A stretch of DNA of 64,000 bases from Kitasatospora terrestris (GCF_039542905.1 NZ_BAABIS010000001.1:4030001-4094000); one strand, 5' to 3'; shown: positions 16,143 to 25,085, numbered from the stretch's first letter. Translations and numbers: made by a program. Notes: generated by a model not told the origin, from the sequence alone.

Positions 16143-17345
16143 GTGCCCTTCGACCCCGCGGTCATCCGCGCCAGCTTCGCCGTCGTCGAGCGCCGCGCCG
16201 ACCAGCTGACCAAGTTCTTCTACGCCCACCTGTTCACCCACAACCCCGGCGTCCAGGAGCTCTTCCCGGACCGCCTCGCCGAACAGCGCGACCGGCTCTT
16301 CGCCGCCCTCACCCAACTGGTGCTGCGGCTGGAGGAGCCGGAGAAGCTGACCGGCTACCTGGCTGCGCTCGGGCGCGACCACCGCAAGTTCCAGGCCGCG
16401 CCCGAGCACTTCCCCGCCGTCGGGGCCAGCCTGATCGCCGCGCTCAAGCACTTCTCCGGCCACGCCTGGACGCCCGAGATCGAGAAGGCGTGGACCGAGG
16501 CGTACACGGTGATCTCCCAGGCGATGATCGACGCCGCGGCCGCCGTCCCGGCCGGGACCCCCGCCTGGTGGGAGGCCGAGGTGGTGGACCGCCGACGCGC
16601 CGCCCCCGACATCGCCGTGCTCACCCTGGCCCCCGACCGGCCGTACCCCTTCACCGCCGGCCAGTACCTGACCGCCGGCTCGCCGCGCCAACCCCGGGTC
16701 TGGCGCCCGTACTCGATCGCCTGCGCCCCCCGCCCCGACGGGACGCTGGAACTGCACGTCCGGCGGGTGCCCGGCGGACTGCTCTCCACCGCCCTGGTGA
16801 ACGACGTCATGCCGGGCGAGCGGCTGCGGCTCGGCCCGCCGCTCGGCGACGCCGTCCTCGACCCGCACTCCGACCGGCCGTTGCTCGCCGTCGCCGGCGG
16901 CACCGGCTGGGCCCAGGTCAAGTCCCTGATCGAACAGCTCGCCCTGGACGGCGGACGGCCCGCCAGCGTCTTCCTGGCCGCCCGCTCCGACGCCGACCAG
17001 TACGACCTGCCCGCCGTCGAGGAGCTGGTCGTCCGGCACACCTGGCTGCGGGTCGCGCTCGCCGCCCCCGCCGACGGCGGCACCCGGCCCGAAGCCACCG
17101 AACTGCTCCGCGAGGGCCTGCGCCGCTACGGCGACTGCGCCGGCCACGACATCCACCTCAGCGGACCGCCGGACCTCGCCCCCGAGATCGCCCGGCAACT
17201 CCTCGGCCAGGGCGCCGACCCCGAACTGCTCCGGCACGACCCGGTCGCCGACACCTTCAACCGCAGCCGCCCGCTCACCCCCGCCGAGTGGTTCCTCGAC
17301 CAGCGCGACATCCCGTGGATCAACCGCACCGAACTGGGCGGGTGA
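16143..17345 (+). CDS. Flavohaemoprotein (globin plus ferredoxin-reductase domains)
   Basis: A 400-residue protein of hmp-type layout. Residues 1-135 are a globin (FFYAHLF, AEQRDRL, APEHFPAVGASL). Residues about 140-240 are an FAD-binding barrel with RPYSIA. The C-terminal part is an NAD(P)H domain with VAGGTGWAQVKSL. Proteins of this type oxidise NO to nitrate with O2 and NAD(P)H. The C-terminal tail FLDQRDIPWIN is unlike classical Hmp. The globin domain resembles the upstream single-domain globin, so the pair may come from duplication. Transcription ends at a strong hairpin at 17352. Confidence 0.92.
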   Translation: MPFDPAVIRASFAVVERRADQLTKFFYAHLFTHNPGVQELFPDRLAEQRDRLFAALTQLVLRLEEPEKLTGYLAALGRDHRKFQAAPEHFPAVGASLIAALKHFSGHAWTPEIEKAWTEAYTVISQAMIDAAAAVPAGTPAWWEAEVVDRRRAAPDIAVLTLAPDRPYPFTAGQYLTAGSPRQPRVWRPYSIACAPRPDGTLELHVRRVPGGLLSTALVNDVMPGERLRLGPPLGDAVLDPHSDRPLLAVAGGTGWAQVKSLIEQLALDGGRPASVFLAARSDADQYDLPAVEELVVRHTWLRVALAAPADGGTRPEATELLREGLRRYGDCAGHDIHLSGPPDLAPEIARQLLGQGADPELLRHDPVADTFNRSRPLTPAEWFLDQRDIPWINRTELGG

Positions 17346-17351
17346 GAACGA

Positions 17352-17382
17352 CGAAGGCCCCGGACGACGTCCGGGGCCTTCG
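17352..17382. terminator. Terminator between the flavohaemoprotein gene and the tRNA genes
   Basis: A perfect 14-bp stem (17352-17365 with 17369-17382) around the loop GAC. It sits between the + strand flavohaemoprotein gene and the - strand tRNA genes and can serve both. Confidence 0.85.
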
Positions 17383-17387
17383 GCTGG

Positions 17388-17460
17388 TGCGCTCAGCAGG
17401 ATTCGAACCTGCAACCTCTTGATCCGTAGTCAAGTGCTCTATCCGTTGAGCTATGAGCGC
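17388..17460 (-). tRNA. tRNA-Arg(ACG), copy 2 of 2
   Basis: A 73-base tRNA with acceptor GCGCTCA/TGAGCGC, anticodon loop CTACGGA (anticodon ACG) and encoded CCA at 17387-17385. Its A34 is the substrate of TadA, encoded at 4.0-4.6 kb. Confidence 0.97.
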
Positions 17461-17496
17461 TCGGACGACCCTGACGGGCCGCGAGCGGGGAGGTGG

Positions 17497-17569
17497 TGCG
17501 CTCAGCAGGATTCGAACCTGCAACCTCTTGATCCGTAGTCAAGTGCTCTATCCGTTGAGCTATGAGCGC
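17497..17569 (-). tRNA. tRNA-Arg(ACG), copy 1 of 2
   Basis: Identical in sequence to the neighbouring tRNA-Arg over its full 73 bases, including the encoded CCA, with a 36-base spacer between the two. Probably co-transcribed, leftward. Confidence 0.97.
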
Positions 17570-17711
17570 TCGCCCTGTCGGCCTGGGCCTCCGGGGCGGT
17601 GCGGGGACAACATTACATGACCCTCGACCTGGGACGAAATCGGATTGATCCGCTCGGACCCGGGCAAGCGTCGAAGCCCCGGGATCCATGATCACCGGGG
17701 CTTCCACGAGG

Positions 17712-17802
17712 CGGAGGCGGAGGGATTTGAACCCTCGATGGGCTTTAAGACCCAAACCGCATTAGCAGTGCGGCGCCATAGACCGGACTAGGCGACGCCT
17801 CC
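17712..17802 (-). tRNA. tRNA-Ser(GCT)
   Basis: Class II tRNA with acceptor GGAGGCG/CGCCTCC, anticodon GCT in the loop CTGCTAA and a long variable arm. A complete CCA is not encoded. Confidence 0.95.
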
Positions 17803-17973
17803 CTCACTCGGACCGCCCCGGCAGCTTCACCGGCGCACTCCGCGCGACTGCGATGATGCCACAGCCTGAGGCCCTGGCACCAACCACGGACAACGATACT
17901 GGGCGGGTCCTCCACGACGCAAAGAAGAATGAGATACTTCAGCCTCCGGAGAGCCGTGAGGAGACCTGTCGAC

Positions 17974-20900
17974 GTGAGCAGCAGGCCGACCCGAGGCGCT
18001 GCTCGCCTCGCCGCGATACTCGACGCACTGCCCGACCCGCTGTTGCTGGTGAACAGCAACGGCACCGTGGTGGACGCCAACCAGGCCGCCGTGCAGAGCC
18101 TTCAGGCGCCCGGCACCTCCCTGGTCGGGATGGGCGTGCTGGACCTGCTTCCCGAGTTCGACCCGAGCCGGATCCCCGGCTCGATGCGGCCACCGGCGAG
18201 CGAGACCGAGAGCCTGGACCGACCCGTCCGGATGACCGCCCGCCGGACCGACGGCACCACCTTCACCGTCGAGGTCTCCGGCAACGACTTCACCGACGAC
18301 GGCACCGGCGAGGCGCACGGGTTCCTCTCGTACGCCACCACCGACCGGGACCTCCTGCTGCTCCTGGTCCGCGACCTGACCACCCGGCTCGGCGTCGAGG
18401 CGGAGCTGCGCCGGCAGCACAAGCAGACCGAGATGATCCTGCGGGCCGCCGCCGAGGGCGTGCTCGGCGTCGACCTCGACGGCCGCGTGGTGCTGGTCAA
18501 CCCGGCCGCCGCGCACATCCTCGACTACCGGGCCAGCGAGCTGGGCGGCCGCGAGCTGCACCCGCTGATCCAGCACTCCCAGCCGGACGGCAGCCCGCTC
18601 GCCCTGGAGGGCTCGGCGCTGCTCGACACCCTGATGTCCGGCCGCAAGCACCGGGTGAAGAACACCGTGCTGTGGCGCAAGGACGGCTCCCCGGTGACCG
18701 TCGACCTGACCACCGCCCCGGTCCGCGACGGCGACCAGCTGGTCGGCGCGGTGATGACCTTCACCGACAAGACCCGCGAACTCTCCCTCAACGCCCGCAA
18801 CGAGCATCTGACCGCCGTCCTGGAGCAGGAGCTCGGCGACGCGCTCGGCGCCCTGCACCGGCGGATCGACGCGCTGGCCGGCGACCCGGCCGGGCAGCTG
18901 TGGCCGGAGGCCAACTGGACGCTGCGCCGGCTCGCCGACGAGTGCCGGCGGTTCGAGCGGCTGATCGAGGGCGTCCTGGACCACCAGCGCTTCGAGGCCG
19001 GGGCGGACGGCGGCAAGAACGCCCTGGAGCTCGAACCGGTCGGCCTGGACGCGGTCGTCCAGCTCGCGGTCGAGCAGGCCGGCGAGCTGGTCGGGCCCGG
19101 CCGGGTCCGCTACTCGGTGCACGCCGCCGCCGTCGAGGTCGCCGCCGACCGCGAACGCCTCGCCCGGGCACTCGCCCACCTGGTCGCCGACGTCAGCGGG
19201 GTGACGCCCTCGCTGGAGGCCGGCGGCGGCGCGCCCTCGCTCGGCGTTCCGGCGCTGCCGCCGTCCGGCGGGGACGTGCCGATGGTGGTGCTCGCCGCCG
19301 CCCAGCGCGGCACGGTGGCGCGGATCGAGGTCCGCGGCCCGGCCCGCAAGGCCAGCGCCGTCCACCTGCCGATCGCGCGCTCGGCCGTCCAGCGGCACGG
19401 CGGCGTGCTCCAGCGCCACGAGCTGCCCAACCGGGCCGGCACGACGTACGTGGTCGAGCTGCCGCTGGACCCGGACGCGGCCGCGTCCGGCCCCGAGGCG
19501 CGGCACGTCCCCAAGGACACCGACACCGCGATGCTGCCGGACCTGCCGGAGGTCGCCCCGGCGCCCGACGGCGCGGCGGACGGCGCCCGCGCAGGCGGCC
19601 GGCCGGCCGCGGCCGGAACACCGGAGGACGACCGGAACGGCGCAGCCGCGGCGGCCTCCGGCCCGGCCGCCGGTGCCGACGGCGCGCCGCGCGGGCCGAT
19701 CGCGCTCGGCCCGGGCCGGGCCGACGACGCTTCCGCGCAGGTCCCGGCTGGCGGGCAGGCAGCCGCTCCGGCCGCCGACGCCGCGGTCGGGACAGGCTCC
19801 GGGCCCGGTACGGATGGTGCGCCCGCCGAGTCGCAGCCGGCTGCCGACGCCGGCCGGGCCTCGCGGCGCCGGCGCAAGGCCTCCGCGGGCGAGGAGTCGC
19901 ACGGCGCGCTGTCGCTTCCGGGCATCCCGGACCCCGGCACGCCGGTGTACCCGGGCCTGGAGCACGCGCTGCCCGCCGGCCCGCCGGCCACCGCGGCGGC
20001 GACCCCCGCGGTCCAGCCGACCGGCCGCCGCCGGCGCCTCGCGCTGCCGACCGACCACGCCGACGCCTCCGAGGCGGCGACCACCGTCCTGCCCGCCGTA
20101 CCGGCCCTGCCGCCGACGGCCGATCGGCCCGCCCCGGCCGCCGGCGAGCTGCCGGGCGGACAGCCGGGCGACCAGGAGGCGGTCGACGGGACCGACCGGG
20201 TGGCCGCGCAGGCCGCTCAGGCCGGGCCGGGCGTTCCGGGCACCGGCCTGGCACCGGTCTCGGGCGCCCTGGAACTGGCCGGGCGGCCCGGTCCCGCGGC
20301 GGAGCCGGCGCAGCCGCGCCCGGTGAGCAGCGGGCTCGGCGAGCTGGCGCCGCCGCGTCCGATGGGCGGCGGCTTCGCGACGACCTTCCCGGGGGCGGAG
20401 GCGGCGCGGCCCGAACTCGCGCCCGCCGAGGTGAACGGGGCCGCCGGCGCGAACGGTGCGCTGAACGGTACGGCGAACGGGACGGCCCAGGCCCCGGGAC
20501 CGGCCTCGGGATCGGCCTCGGCCGAGCTGCGGACGCCGCCGCGGCCGATGGCCGAGCTGGCCGCCGCCAAGGAGTCGCAGCCGGAGATCGAGGCGCAGGC
20601 CATGGTCCCGAGCGTCGACGGCACCCCGCGCCGGCTGCTGGTGTGGCCCGAGCCCGACCCGTCGACCAAGCAGGCGCTGACCGACCGCGGCTACCGCCCG
20701 GTGATCGTGCGCTCCCGCGAGGAGGTGGACGCGCAGATCGCGGGCCTGCCCGCGGCGCTGTTCGTCGACCCGCTGACCGGGCCGATCACCCGGACCGCCC
20801 TGCAGTCGCTGCGGACCGCGGCGCTGAACAGCCGGGTGCCGGTGCTGGTCACCGCCGGCCTCGGGCAGGCCACCCGGGACGCCGCGTACGGCGCGGACCC

Positions 20901-21366
20901 GGCCGTGCTGCTGCGGGCGCTCGCGCCGCGCGACAGCGAGCAGCACGCCGCGCGCGTGCTGCTGGTCGAGTCCGACCCGGACATCGCGGCGGCGCTGATC
21001 GCCAGCCTGGAACGGCGCGGCATGCACGTCGAACACGCGGCCGACGAGAACGAGGCGGTCGCCCGGGCGAGCAGCGTCCAGCCGAACCTGGTGGTGATGG
21101 ACCTGCTGCAGATCCGCCGCCGCCGGGTCGGCCTGCTGGACTGGCTGCGCGCCAACGACCGGCTGTACCGGACTCCGCTGGTCGTCTACACCTCGGTCGA
21201 CCTGGACCCGCAGGAGCTGCCGCGGCTGCGGACCGGCGAGACGGTGCTGTTCCTCGCCGAGCGCTCGACCACCGAGGACGTGCAGTCCCGGATCGTCGAC
21301 CTGCTGACCCGGATCGGCGCGATGGGCGAGATGTCCGTCGCGGGCGGTGTGCCGCAGGCGGGCTGA
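17974..21366 (+). CDS. PAS-PAS protein with degenerate kinase core and degenerate receiver domain
   Basis: A 1,130-residue cytoplasmic protein. Two PAS domains come first (LDALPDPLLLVNSNGTVVDA from about residue 13, and AAEGVLGVDLDGRVVLVNPA from about 150). A region laid out like HisKA and HATPase_c follows but lacks the SHELRTP histidine box, and its ATP-binding motifs are eroded (only QRHGGVLQRHEL and TTYVVELPL resemble the C-terminal end). A low-complexity stretch (about 510-870) leads to a receiver-like domain (RVLLVESDPDIAAAL to VVMDLLQIRRRRVG) in which the phospho-acceptor Asp survives but the acidic pair and the conserved Lys are altered. GTG 17974 follows GAGGAG. Ligand and partners unknown. 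Confidence 0.8.
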   Translation: MSSRPTRGAARLAAILDALPDPLLLVNSNGTVVDANQAAVQSLQAPGTSLVGMGVLDLLPEFDPSRIPGSMRPPASETESLDRPVRMTARRTDGTTFTVEVSGNDFTDDGTGEAHGFLSYATTDRDLLLLLVRDLTTRLGVEAELRRQHKQTEMILRAAAEGVLGVDLDGRVVLVNPAAAHILDYRASELGGRELHPLIQHSQPDGSPLALEGSALLDTLMSGRKHRVKNTVLWRKDGSPVTVDLTTAPVRDGDQLVGAVMTFTDKTRELSLNARNEHLTAVLEQELGDALGALHRRIDALAGDPAGQLWPEANWTLRRLADECRRFERLIEGVLDHQRFEAGADGGKNALELEPVGLDAVVQLAVEQAGELVGPGRVRYSVHAAAVEVAADRERLARALAHLVADVSGVTPSLEAGGGAPSLGVPALPPSGGDVPMVVLAAAQRGTVARIEVRGPARKASAVHLPIARSAVQRHGGVLQRHELPNRAGTTYVVELPLDPDAAASGPEARHVPKDTDTAMLPDLPEVAPAPDGAADGARAGGRPAAAGTPEDDRNGAAAAASGPAAGADGAPRGPIALGPGRADDASAQVPAGGQAAAPAADAAVGTGSGPGTDGAPAESQPAADAGRASRRRRKASAGEESHGALSLPGIPDPGTPVYPGLEHALPAGPPATAAATPAVQPTGRRRRLALPTDHADASEAATTVLPAVPALPPTADRPAPAAGELPGGQPGDQEAVDGTDRVAAQAAQAGPGVPGTGLAPVSGALELAGRPGPAAEPAQPRPVSSGLGELAPPRPMGGGFATTFPGAEAARPELAPAEVNGAAGANGALNGTANGTAQAPGPASGSASAELRTPPRPMAELAAAKESQPEIEAQAMVPSVDGTPRRLLVWPEPDPSTKQALTDRGYRPVIVRSREEVDAQIAGLPAALFVDPLTGPITRTALQSLRTAALNSRVPVLVTAGLGQATRDAAYGADPAVLLRALAPRDSEQHAARVLLVESDPDIAAALIASLERRGMHVEHAADENEAVARASSVQPNLVVMDLLQIRRRRVGLLDWLRANDRLYRTPLVVYTSVDLDPQELPRLRTGETVLFLAERSTTEDVQSRIVDLLTRIGAMGEMSVAGGVPQAG

Positions 21367-21373
21367 CCGCCGG

Positions 21374-22885
21374 TCAGCCCGCGGCCAGGGGGTCCCCGGC
21401 CAGGGGGTCCCCGGCCAGGGGCAGGCGCAGGACGAACCGTGCACCGGACACTCCGGGCGCGCCGGGCGCGCCGGGCGCGCCGGGCGCGCCGGGCGGCTCG
21501 GCGGTGAGGGTGCCGCCGTGGTGGGTGGCCAGGTCGCGGGCGATGGCCAGGCCCAGTCCGGCGCCGCCGAGTTCACGGCTGCGCGCGTCGTCGAGCCGGG
21601 TGAACCGTTCGAAGACCCGCTCGCGGTCCTCGGCCGGGATGCCCGGGCCGTCGTCGCGGACCTCCAGGACGGCGGTGCGGCCGACGGCCCGGACCCGGAC
21701 CTCGATCCGGCGGCCGGCGTAGCGCTGGGCGTTGTCCAGCAGGTTGGTGAGCAGGCGGGCGAGCCGGGTGCGGTTGCCCCGCACGGTGGTCCCCGGCGCC
21801 AGGTCCGCGGCGACCGGAACGCGTTCGGGGCCGCGGACGGCGAGGGTGTCCTCGCAGAGCCGGGCCAGGTCGAGCGGCTCGGTGGCGACCGGTTCGGCGG
21901 CGTCCAGGCGGGCCAGCAGCAGGAGGTCGGCGGCCAGGTCCTGGAGCCGGACGGTGTCCTCCAGGACCTCCCGGACCAGCTCCGGCCACGGCGCCGACCC
22001 CGGGTGGGCGAGGGCGACCTCCAGCTGGGTGCGGAGCACGGTGATCGGGCTGCGCAGTTCGTGCGAGGCGTCGGCGATGAAGCGGCGCTGGCGGGTGCCC
22101 GCATCCTCCAGCCGGTCCAGGGTGGCGTTGACCGTCGCGGCGAGCCGGGCGACCTCGTCGTCCGTGTGCGGCACCGGCACCCGGCGGTGCAGGTCGTGCT
22201 CGGTGATCTCGGCGAACTCGGCCCGGATCGCCTCGACCGGCTGCAGCGCCCGCCCCGCCACCCGCCACGTCACCAGCGCGACCGTGAGCAGCAGCAGCGG
22301 CACCCCGACCGCGAGCGACAGCGCGGTGGCCCGGAACGCGGCGTCGATGTCGCGCAGCGAGGTCGCCGCGTAGACCGTGTACCGGCCGACCGGGCCGACC
22401 ATGGTGGCCTGGACGACGCGCTGGCGGTACTCGCCGTCCACCGGCACCGGCGCGTCCGGGGGCTGCGGCGGCTGCGGCCGGACCGGAGCGTCCCAGCCCT
22501 CGACCGCCCGGACGTCCTCCCTCGGCGGCCCGAGCAGGCCCTGGCTGAACGCCACGACCGCGCCGTTCTCGTCGACGACCTTGACGAAGTCCGTACCCCG
22601 CACCGGGAGCACGGGCGGGAGCCGGCCCGCCGCCGCCATCTTGGCGATGCCCATGGCCTGCTGGGTGGCGGCGTCGTCCGCCCGGCTGAGCAGGTAGGAG
22701 TGCAGCATCGCCATCAGGGCGACGGACGCCGCGCCGAGGGCGAGGGCGACGGTGGTGGTCGCGGCGAGGGTCGCCCGGGCGCGGACCGAGCGCGGGACCA
22801 GGCGGGCAGCGCGGCGGCGCAGCGCGTCGACGGGGCGGGGCGCTCGGGGGACGAGGGGCGAGCGGGGTGGGAGGCGGTCAGCCAC
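21374..22885 (-). CDS. Sensor histidine kinase
   Basis: A 503-residue kinase with membrane spans at about 38-60 and 186-208 flanking an extracytoplasmic sensor of about 120 residues, then HAMP, HisKA with the phospho-acceptor in ASHELRSPITVL (His275), and HATPase_c with N box NLLDNAQRYA, G1 DDGPGIP and G2 GAGLGLAI. All catalytic motifs are intact. The C-terminus carries repeated PGA and GDPLA units. Its GTG start overlaps the end of the response regulator gene by eight bases, so the two form a coupled operon transcribed leftward. The signal is unknown. The divergent PepSY-like membrane protein is the obvious candidate partner or target. Confidence 0.93.
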   Translation of the reverse strand: MADRLPPRSPLVPRAPRPVDALRRRAARLVPRSVRARATLAATTTVALALGAASVALMAMLHSYLLSRADDAATQQAMGIAKMAAAGRLPPVLPVRGTDFVKVVDENGAVVAFSQGLLGPPREDVRAVEGWDAPVRPQPPQPPDAPVPVDGEYRQRVVQATMVGPVGRYTVYAATSLRDIDAAFRATALSLAVGVPLLLLTVALVTWRVAGRALQPVEAIRAEFAEITEHDLHRRVPVPHTDDEVARLAATVNATLDRLEDAGTRQRRFIADASHELRSPITVLRTQLEVALAHPGSAPWPELVREVLEDTVRLQDLAADLLLLARLDAAEPVATEPLDLARLCEDTLAVRGPERVPVAADLAPGTTVRGNRTRLARLLTNLLDNAQRYAGRRIEVRVRAVGRTAVLEVRDDGPGIPAEDRERVFERFTRLDDARSRELGGAGLGLAIARDLATHHGGTLTAEPPGAPGAPGAPGAPGVSGARFVLRLPLAGDPLAGDPLAAG

Positions 22886-23555
22886 CGTCCACCGCCAGGC
22901 GGTAGCCGGCGCCGCGTACGGTGCCCACGGTGGCGCGGCCGTACGGGGTGTCGATCTTCCGGCGGAGGGCGCTGACGTGCACCTCCACGATGTTCGGGTC
23001 GCCGTCGAAGGCGGAGTCCCAGACGCTCTCCAGGATCTCCCGCTTCGACACCACCCCGCCGCCCGCCCGCGCCAGGCACTCCAGCACGGCGAACTCCCGG
23101 GCGGTGAGGCGGATCTCCGCGCCGGCGCGGGTGCAGGTGCGGCGGGCGGGGTCGACCGCGAGGTCGCCGAAGGCGAGCGTCTGCGGCAGGCGGCGGCCGG
23201 TCCGGCGCACCAGGGCGCGCAGCCGGGCCACCAGCACCACGTACGAGAACGGCTTGGAGAGGAAGTCGTCGGCGCCCGTGTCCAGCGCCTCCGCCTCGTC
23301 GTACTCGCCGTCCTTCGCCGTGAGCATCAGGATCGGCGTCTCGTCGCCCGCGGCCCGCAGCCGGGCGCACACCCGGTAGCCGTTCAGCCGGGGCAGCATC
23401 AGGTCGAGCACGATCGCGTCGTAACCGTGCTCGGTGGCCAGCCACAGTCCTTCCTCGCCGTCGTGGGCGAGGTCGACGGCGAAGCCCTCGGCGCGAAGTC
23501 CGCGCTGCAGCGCGGCGGCGAGCCGCCGTTCGTCCTCCACCACCAGTACGCGCAT
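22878..23555 (-). CDS. OmpR/PhoB-family response regulator
   Basis: A 225-residue regulator. The receiver has the acidic pair ED (7-8), phospho-acceptor Asp51 in IVLDLMLPRLNGY, Thr79 and Lys101 in LSKPFSY. The C-terminal winged helix shows LTAREFAVLECLA and the recognition and wing segments NIVEVHVSALRRKID and VRGAGYRLA. It is the first gene of the operon with the kinase. Two pairs of CTTCAG direct repeats with 11-bp spacing lie in the divergent promoter region, the classic site layout for this family, suggesting that it controls itself and the PepSY-like gene. Confidence 0.95.
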   Translation of the reverse strand: MRVLVVEDERRLAAALQRGLRAEGFAVDLAHDGEEGLWLATEHGYDAIVLDLMLPRLNGYRVCARLRAAGDETPILMLTAKDGEYDEAEALDTGADDFLSKPFSYVVLVARLRALVRRTGRRLPQTLAFGDLAVDPARRTCTRAGAEIRLTAREFAVLECLARAGGGVVSKREILESVWDSAFDGDPNIVEVHVSALRRKIDTPYGRATVGTVRGAGYRLAVDGG

Positions 23556-23597
23556 GGCGTACAGGGTGACAGCAGGGGTGTTCGTTCGGCCTAAACG

Positions 23598-23615
23598 CCT
23601 TCAGCGGACCTTCAG
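23598..23615. promoter_or_regulatory. Direct-repeat operator, response regulator side
   Basis: CCTTCAG at 23598-23604 and again at 23609-23615: an 11-bp repeat pitch about 45-60 bases upstream of the response regulator gene. This is the pattern expected for a PhoB/OmpR dimer. Confidence 0.6.
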
Positions 23616-23701
23616 CCTCGGCCGACCCGGCGCCGACGGGACCGCTCGCGCATGCGGACGCGCGGAGGCCGCGCCGAGGCCGCACGGAGGCCGCGCGGTG
23701 T

Positions 23702-23718
23702 CTTCAGGTTGGCTTCAG
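23702..23718. promoter_or_regulatory. Direct-repeat operator, PepSY-like gene side
   Basis: CTTCAG at 23702-23707 and again at 23713-23718, with the same 11-bp pitch as the other site, about 60-80 bases upstream of the divergent PepSY-like gene. Confidence 0.6.
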
Positions 23719-23779
23719 GAGGGTGGCGGCATGCTGACGGCCTGCCGGGCAGGGGTCCCGGCGGTACGAGGAGCGTGTG

Positions 23780-24406
23780 ATGTCGGAAGCGAACGGGCCG
23801 GAGCCGGTGGAGACCGCCGGGGAGGAGCCGGTGGCGGCGAAGCCGTCCGGGCGGCGGGGGTTCGTGTGGCTGCCGCGGCGCCGGTGGGCGCGGTGGACGG
23901 CGGGTGCAGCCGCGGCCGTGATGCTGGGGGCGCTGGCGGGGACGACGGTGGTGGTCGCCGCTCACCACGACGGGATGCGGGTGCGGGCGTTCGAGGCGGA
24001 GGGGAAGCCGTTCCCGCCGCTGCCGGGTGGGGTGTTCCGGGGGCCGAACGGTGAGGTCCGGGCGCTGAAGGGCGGCCCCGGGGGCTACCGGGTGGACGGG
24101 GACGGCCCGGCCGTACCGGTGGTGCCGGGCCTGCCCGGGTTCGTCGTGGAGGGCCGGGGGACGGCGCAAGGCGGCGGGAAGCTCGCGCCCGCCCCGCTGC
24201 CGTCGGTCGCGGCTGACCAGGCGCTGGCCAAGGCGGTCGCCGCGGTGCCGGGCGGCAAGGCCGCCGGGCTGACGGTGGTCGGCCGGGAGGGCGGGGGCAG
24301 CTCCTGGCTGGTGGAGGTGCTCGGTTCGGACGGGGTGCGGCACCTGGTGACGGTGGACGGCACCGACGGCTCGGTCACCGGCAACACGGTGGCCGACGGC
24401 CACTGA
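23780..24406 (+). CDS. PepSY-like domain membrane protein
   Basis: A 208-residue protein with a cytoplasmic Pro/Glu-rich start, a membrane segment at about residues 38-62 (AAAAVMLGALAGTTVVVAA) and an exported part. Its last 70 residues form a PepSY-type fold (ADQALAKAVAAVPGGKAAG, then WLVEVLGSDGVRHLVTVDG, then GSVTGN). PepSY proteins are small extracytoplasmic modulators, often paired with two-component systems in actinobacteria. ATG 23780 follows GAGGAGCGTGTG. Divergent orientation and shared CTTCAG sites link it to the adjacent kinase-regulator operon, so I infer that it is a target or accessory sensor. Confidence 0.8.
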   Translation: MSEANGPEPVETAGEEPVAAKPSGRRGFVWLPRRRWARWTAGAAAAVMLGALAGTTVVVAAHHDGMRVRAFEAEGKPFPPLPGGVFRGPNGEVRALKGGPGGYRVDGDGPAVPVVPGLPGFVVEGRGTAQGGGKLAPAPLPSVAADQALAKAVAAVPGGKAAGLTVVGREGGGSSWLVEVLGSDGVRHLVTVDGTDGSVTGNTVADGH

Positions 24407-24448
24407 GCGGAGCGGAACCGGCCGGGGACCGGCAACGGGGGCGGACGG

Positions 24449-24500
24449 ACGCGGGGCGGCCCGCCGGGGAGAGGGGATCTCCCGGCGGGCCGCCCCGCGT
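24449..24500. terminator. Bidirectional terminator, PepSY-like gene / DUF4396 gene
   Basis: A perfect 20-bp stem (24449-24468 with 24481-24500) with a 12-base loop between two convergent genes. Confidence 0.88.
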
Positions 24501-24518
24501 CGCCGTTCCGACGGTGGG

Positions 24519-25085
24519 TCAGTGGTAGGCGTGGACCACGGCGTGGCCCTTGCCGCGGCCGATCAGCCAGCGGTTGACCGGCACGGTGACCAGGAAGGCG
24601 AGCACCAGCGAACCGGCGAGCGACCCCCAGAACAGCAGGTCGCCGAGGCCCGCGTCCATCGCGCCGGGGACGGCGACCATCGCGGTGTTGTCGATGACCT
24701 CCATGACCACGATCGACACGGTGTCGGCGGCCAGCGCGACCTTCACCGCCTGGCCGAAGGTCAGGCCGGCGCGGAGGACGCCGCGCATGGTGAGCGCGTA
24801 GCCGAAGACGAAGGCGAGCAGGACCGAGAGCACGATGGTGGTGCCGTTGTGCAGGCCGAACGCGGTGCCGATGACCAGGCCGAGGACCTCGCCGACGGCG
24901 CAGCCGGTGAGGCAGTGCAGGGTGGCCTGCGCGGCGGTCCGCCAGCTGCTCCCGCCGCCGCCGTGGTGCGCGTGGTGCTGGTGATCGTGGTGCTGGTGGT
25001 GCTCGTGCTGGGCGTGCTCGTGCTGGGTTTGCTGGTGCTGGGCGTGCTCGTGCTGGGCGTGCGCTGCGTGGTCTCCGTGGTTCAT
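24519..25085 (-). CDS. DUF4396 membrane protein with His-rich N-terminus
   Basis: A 188-residue protein. Residues 3-45 are extremely His/Gln-rich (over a dozen His, with Glu and Asp), typical of a metal-binding leader. They are followed by HCLTGCAVGEVLGLVIG and three further hydrophobic segments with the conserved acidic span LAADTVSIVVMEVIDN. This is the DUF4396 layout, a membrane family of unknown activity. A perfect palindrome of the CsoR operator type lies 54 bases upstream, so expression is probably metal-controlled, copper being the first guess. That link is inference from sequence; neither a copper ATPase nor csoR is adjacent. Confidence 0.85.
   Translation of the reverse strand: MNHGDHAAHAQHEHAQHQQTQHEHAQHEHHQHHDHQHHAHHGGGGSSWRTAAQATLHCLTGCAVGEVLGLVIGTAFGLHNGTTIVLSVLLAFVFGYALTMRGVLRAGLTFGQAVKVALAADTVSIVVMEVIDNTAMVAVPGAMDAGLGDLLFWGSLAGSLVLAFLVTVPVNRWLIGRGKGHAVVHAYH

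Noticed and set aside
17827..22104. Very long open frames on both strands across the PAS protein gene and the kinase gene (17827-22104 minus, 17853-21722 plus).
   Set aside because: Arg/Pro/Gly-rich shadows of the real genes caused by high GC; no domain is recognisable, and they conflict with clear PAS and kinase motifs in the other frames.
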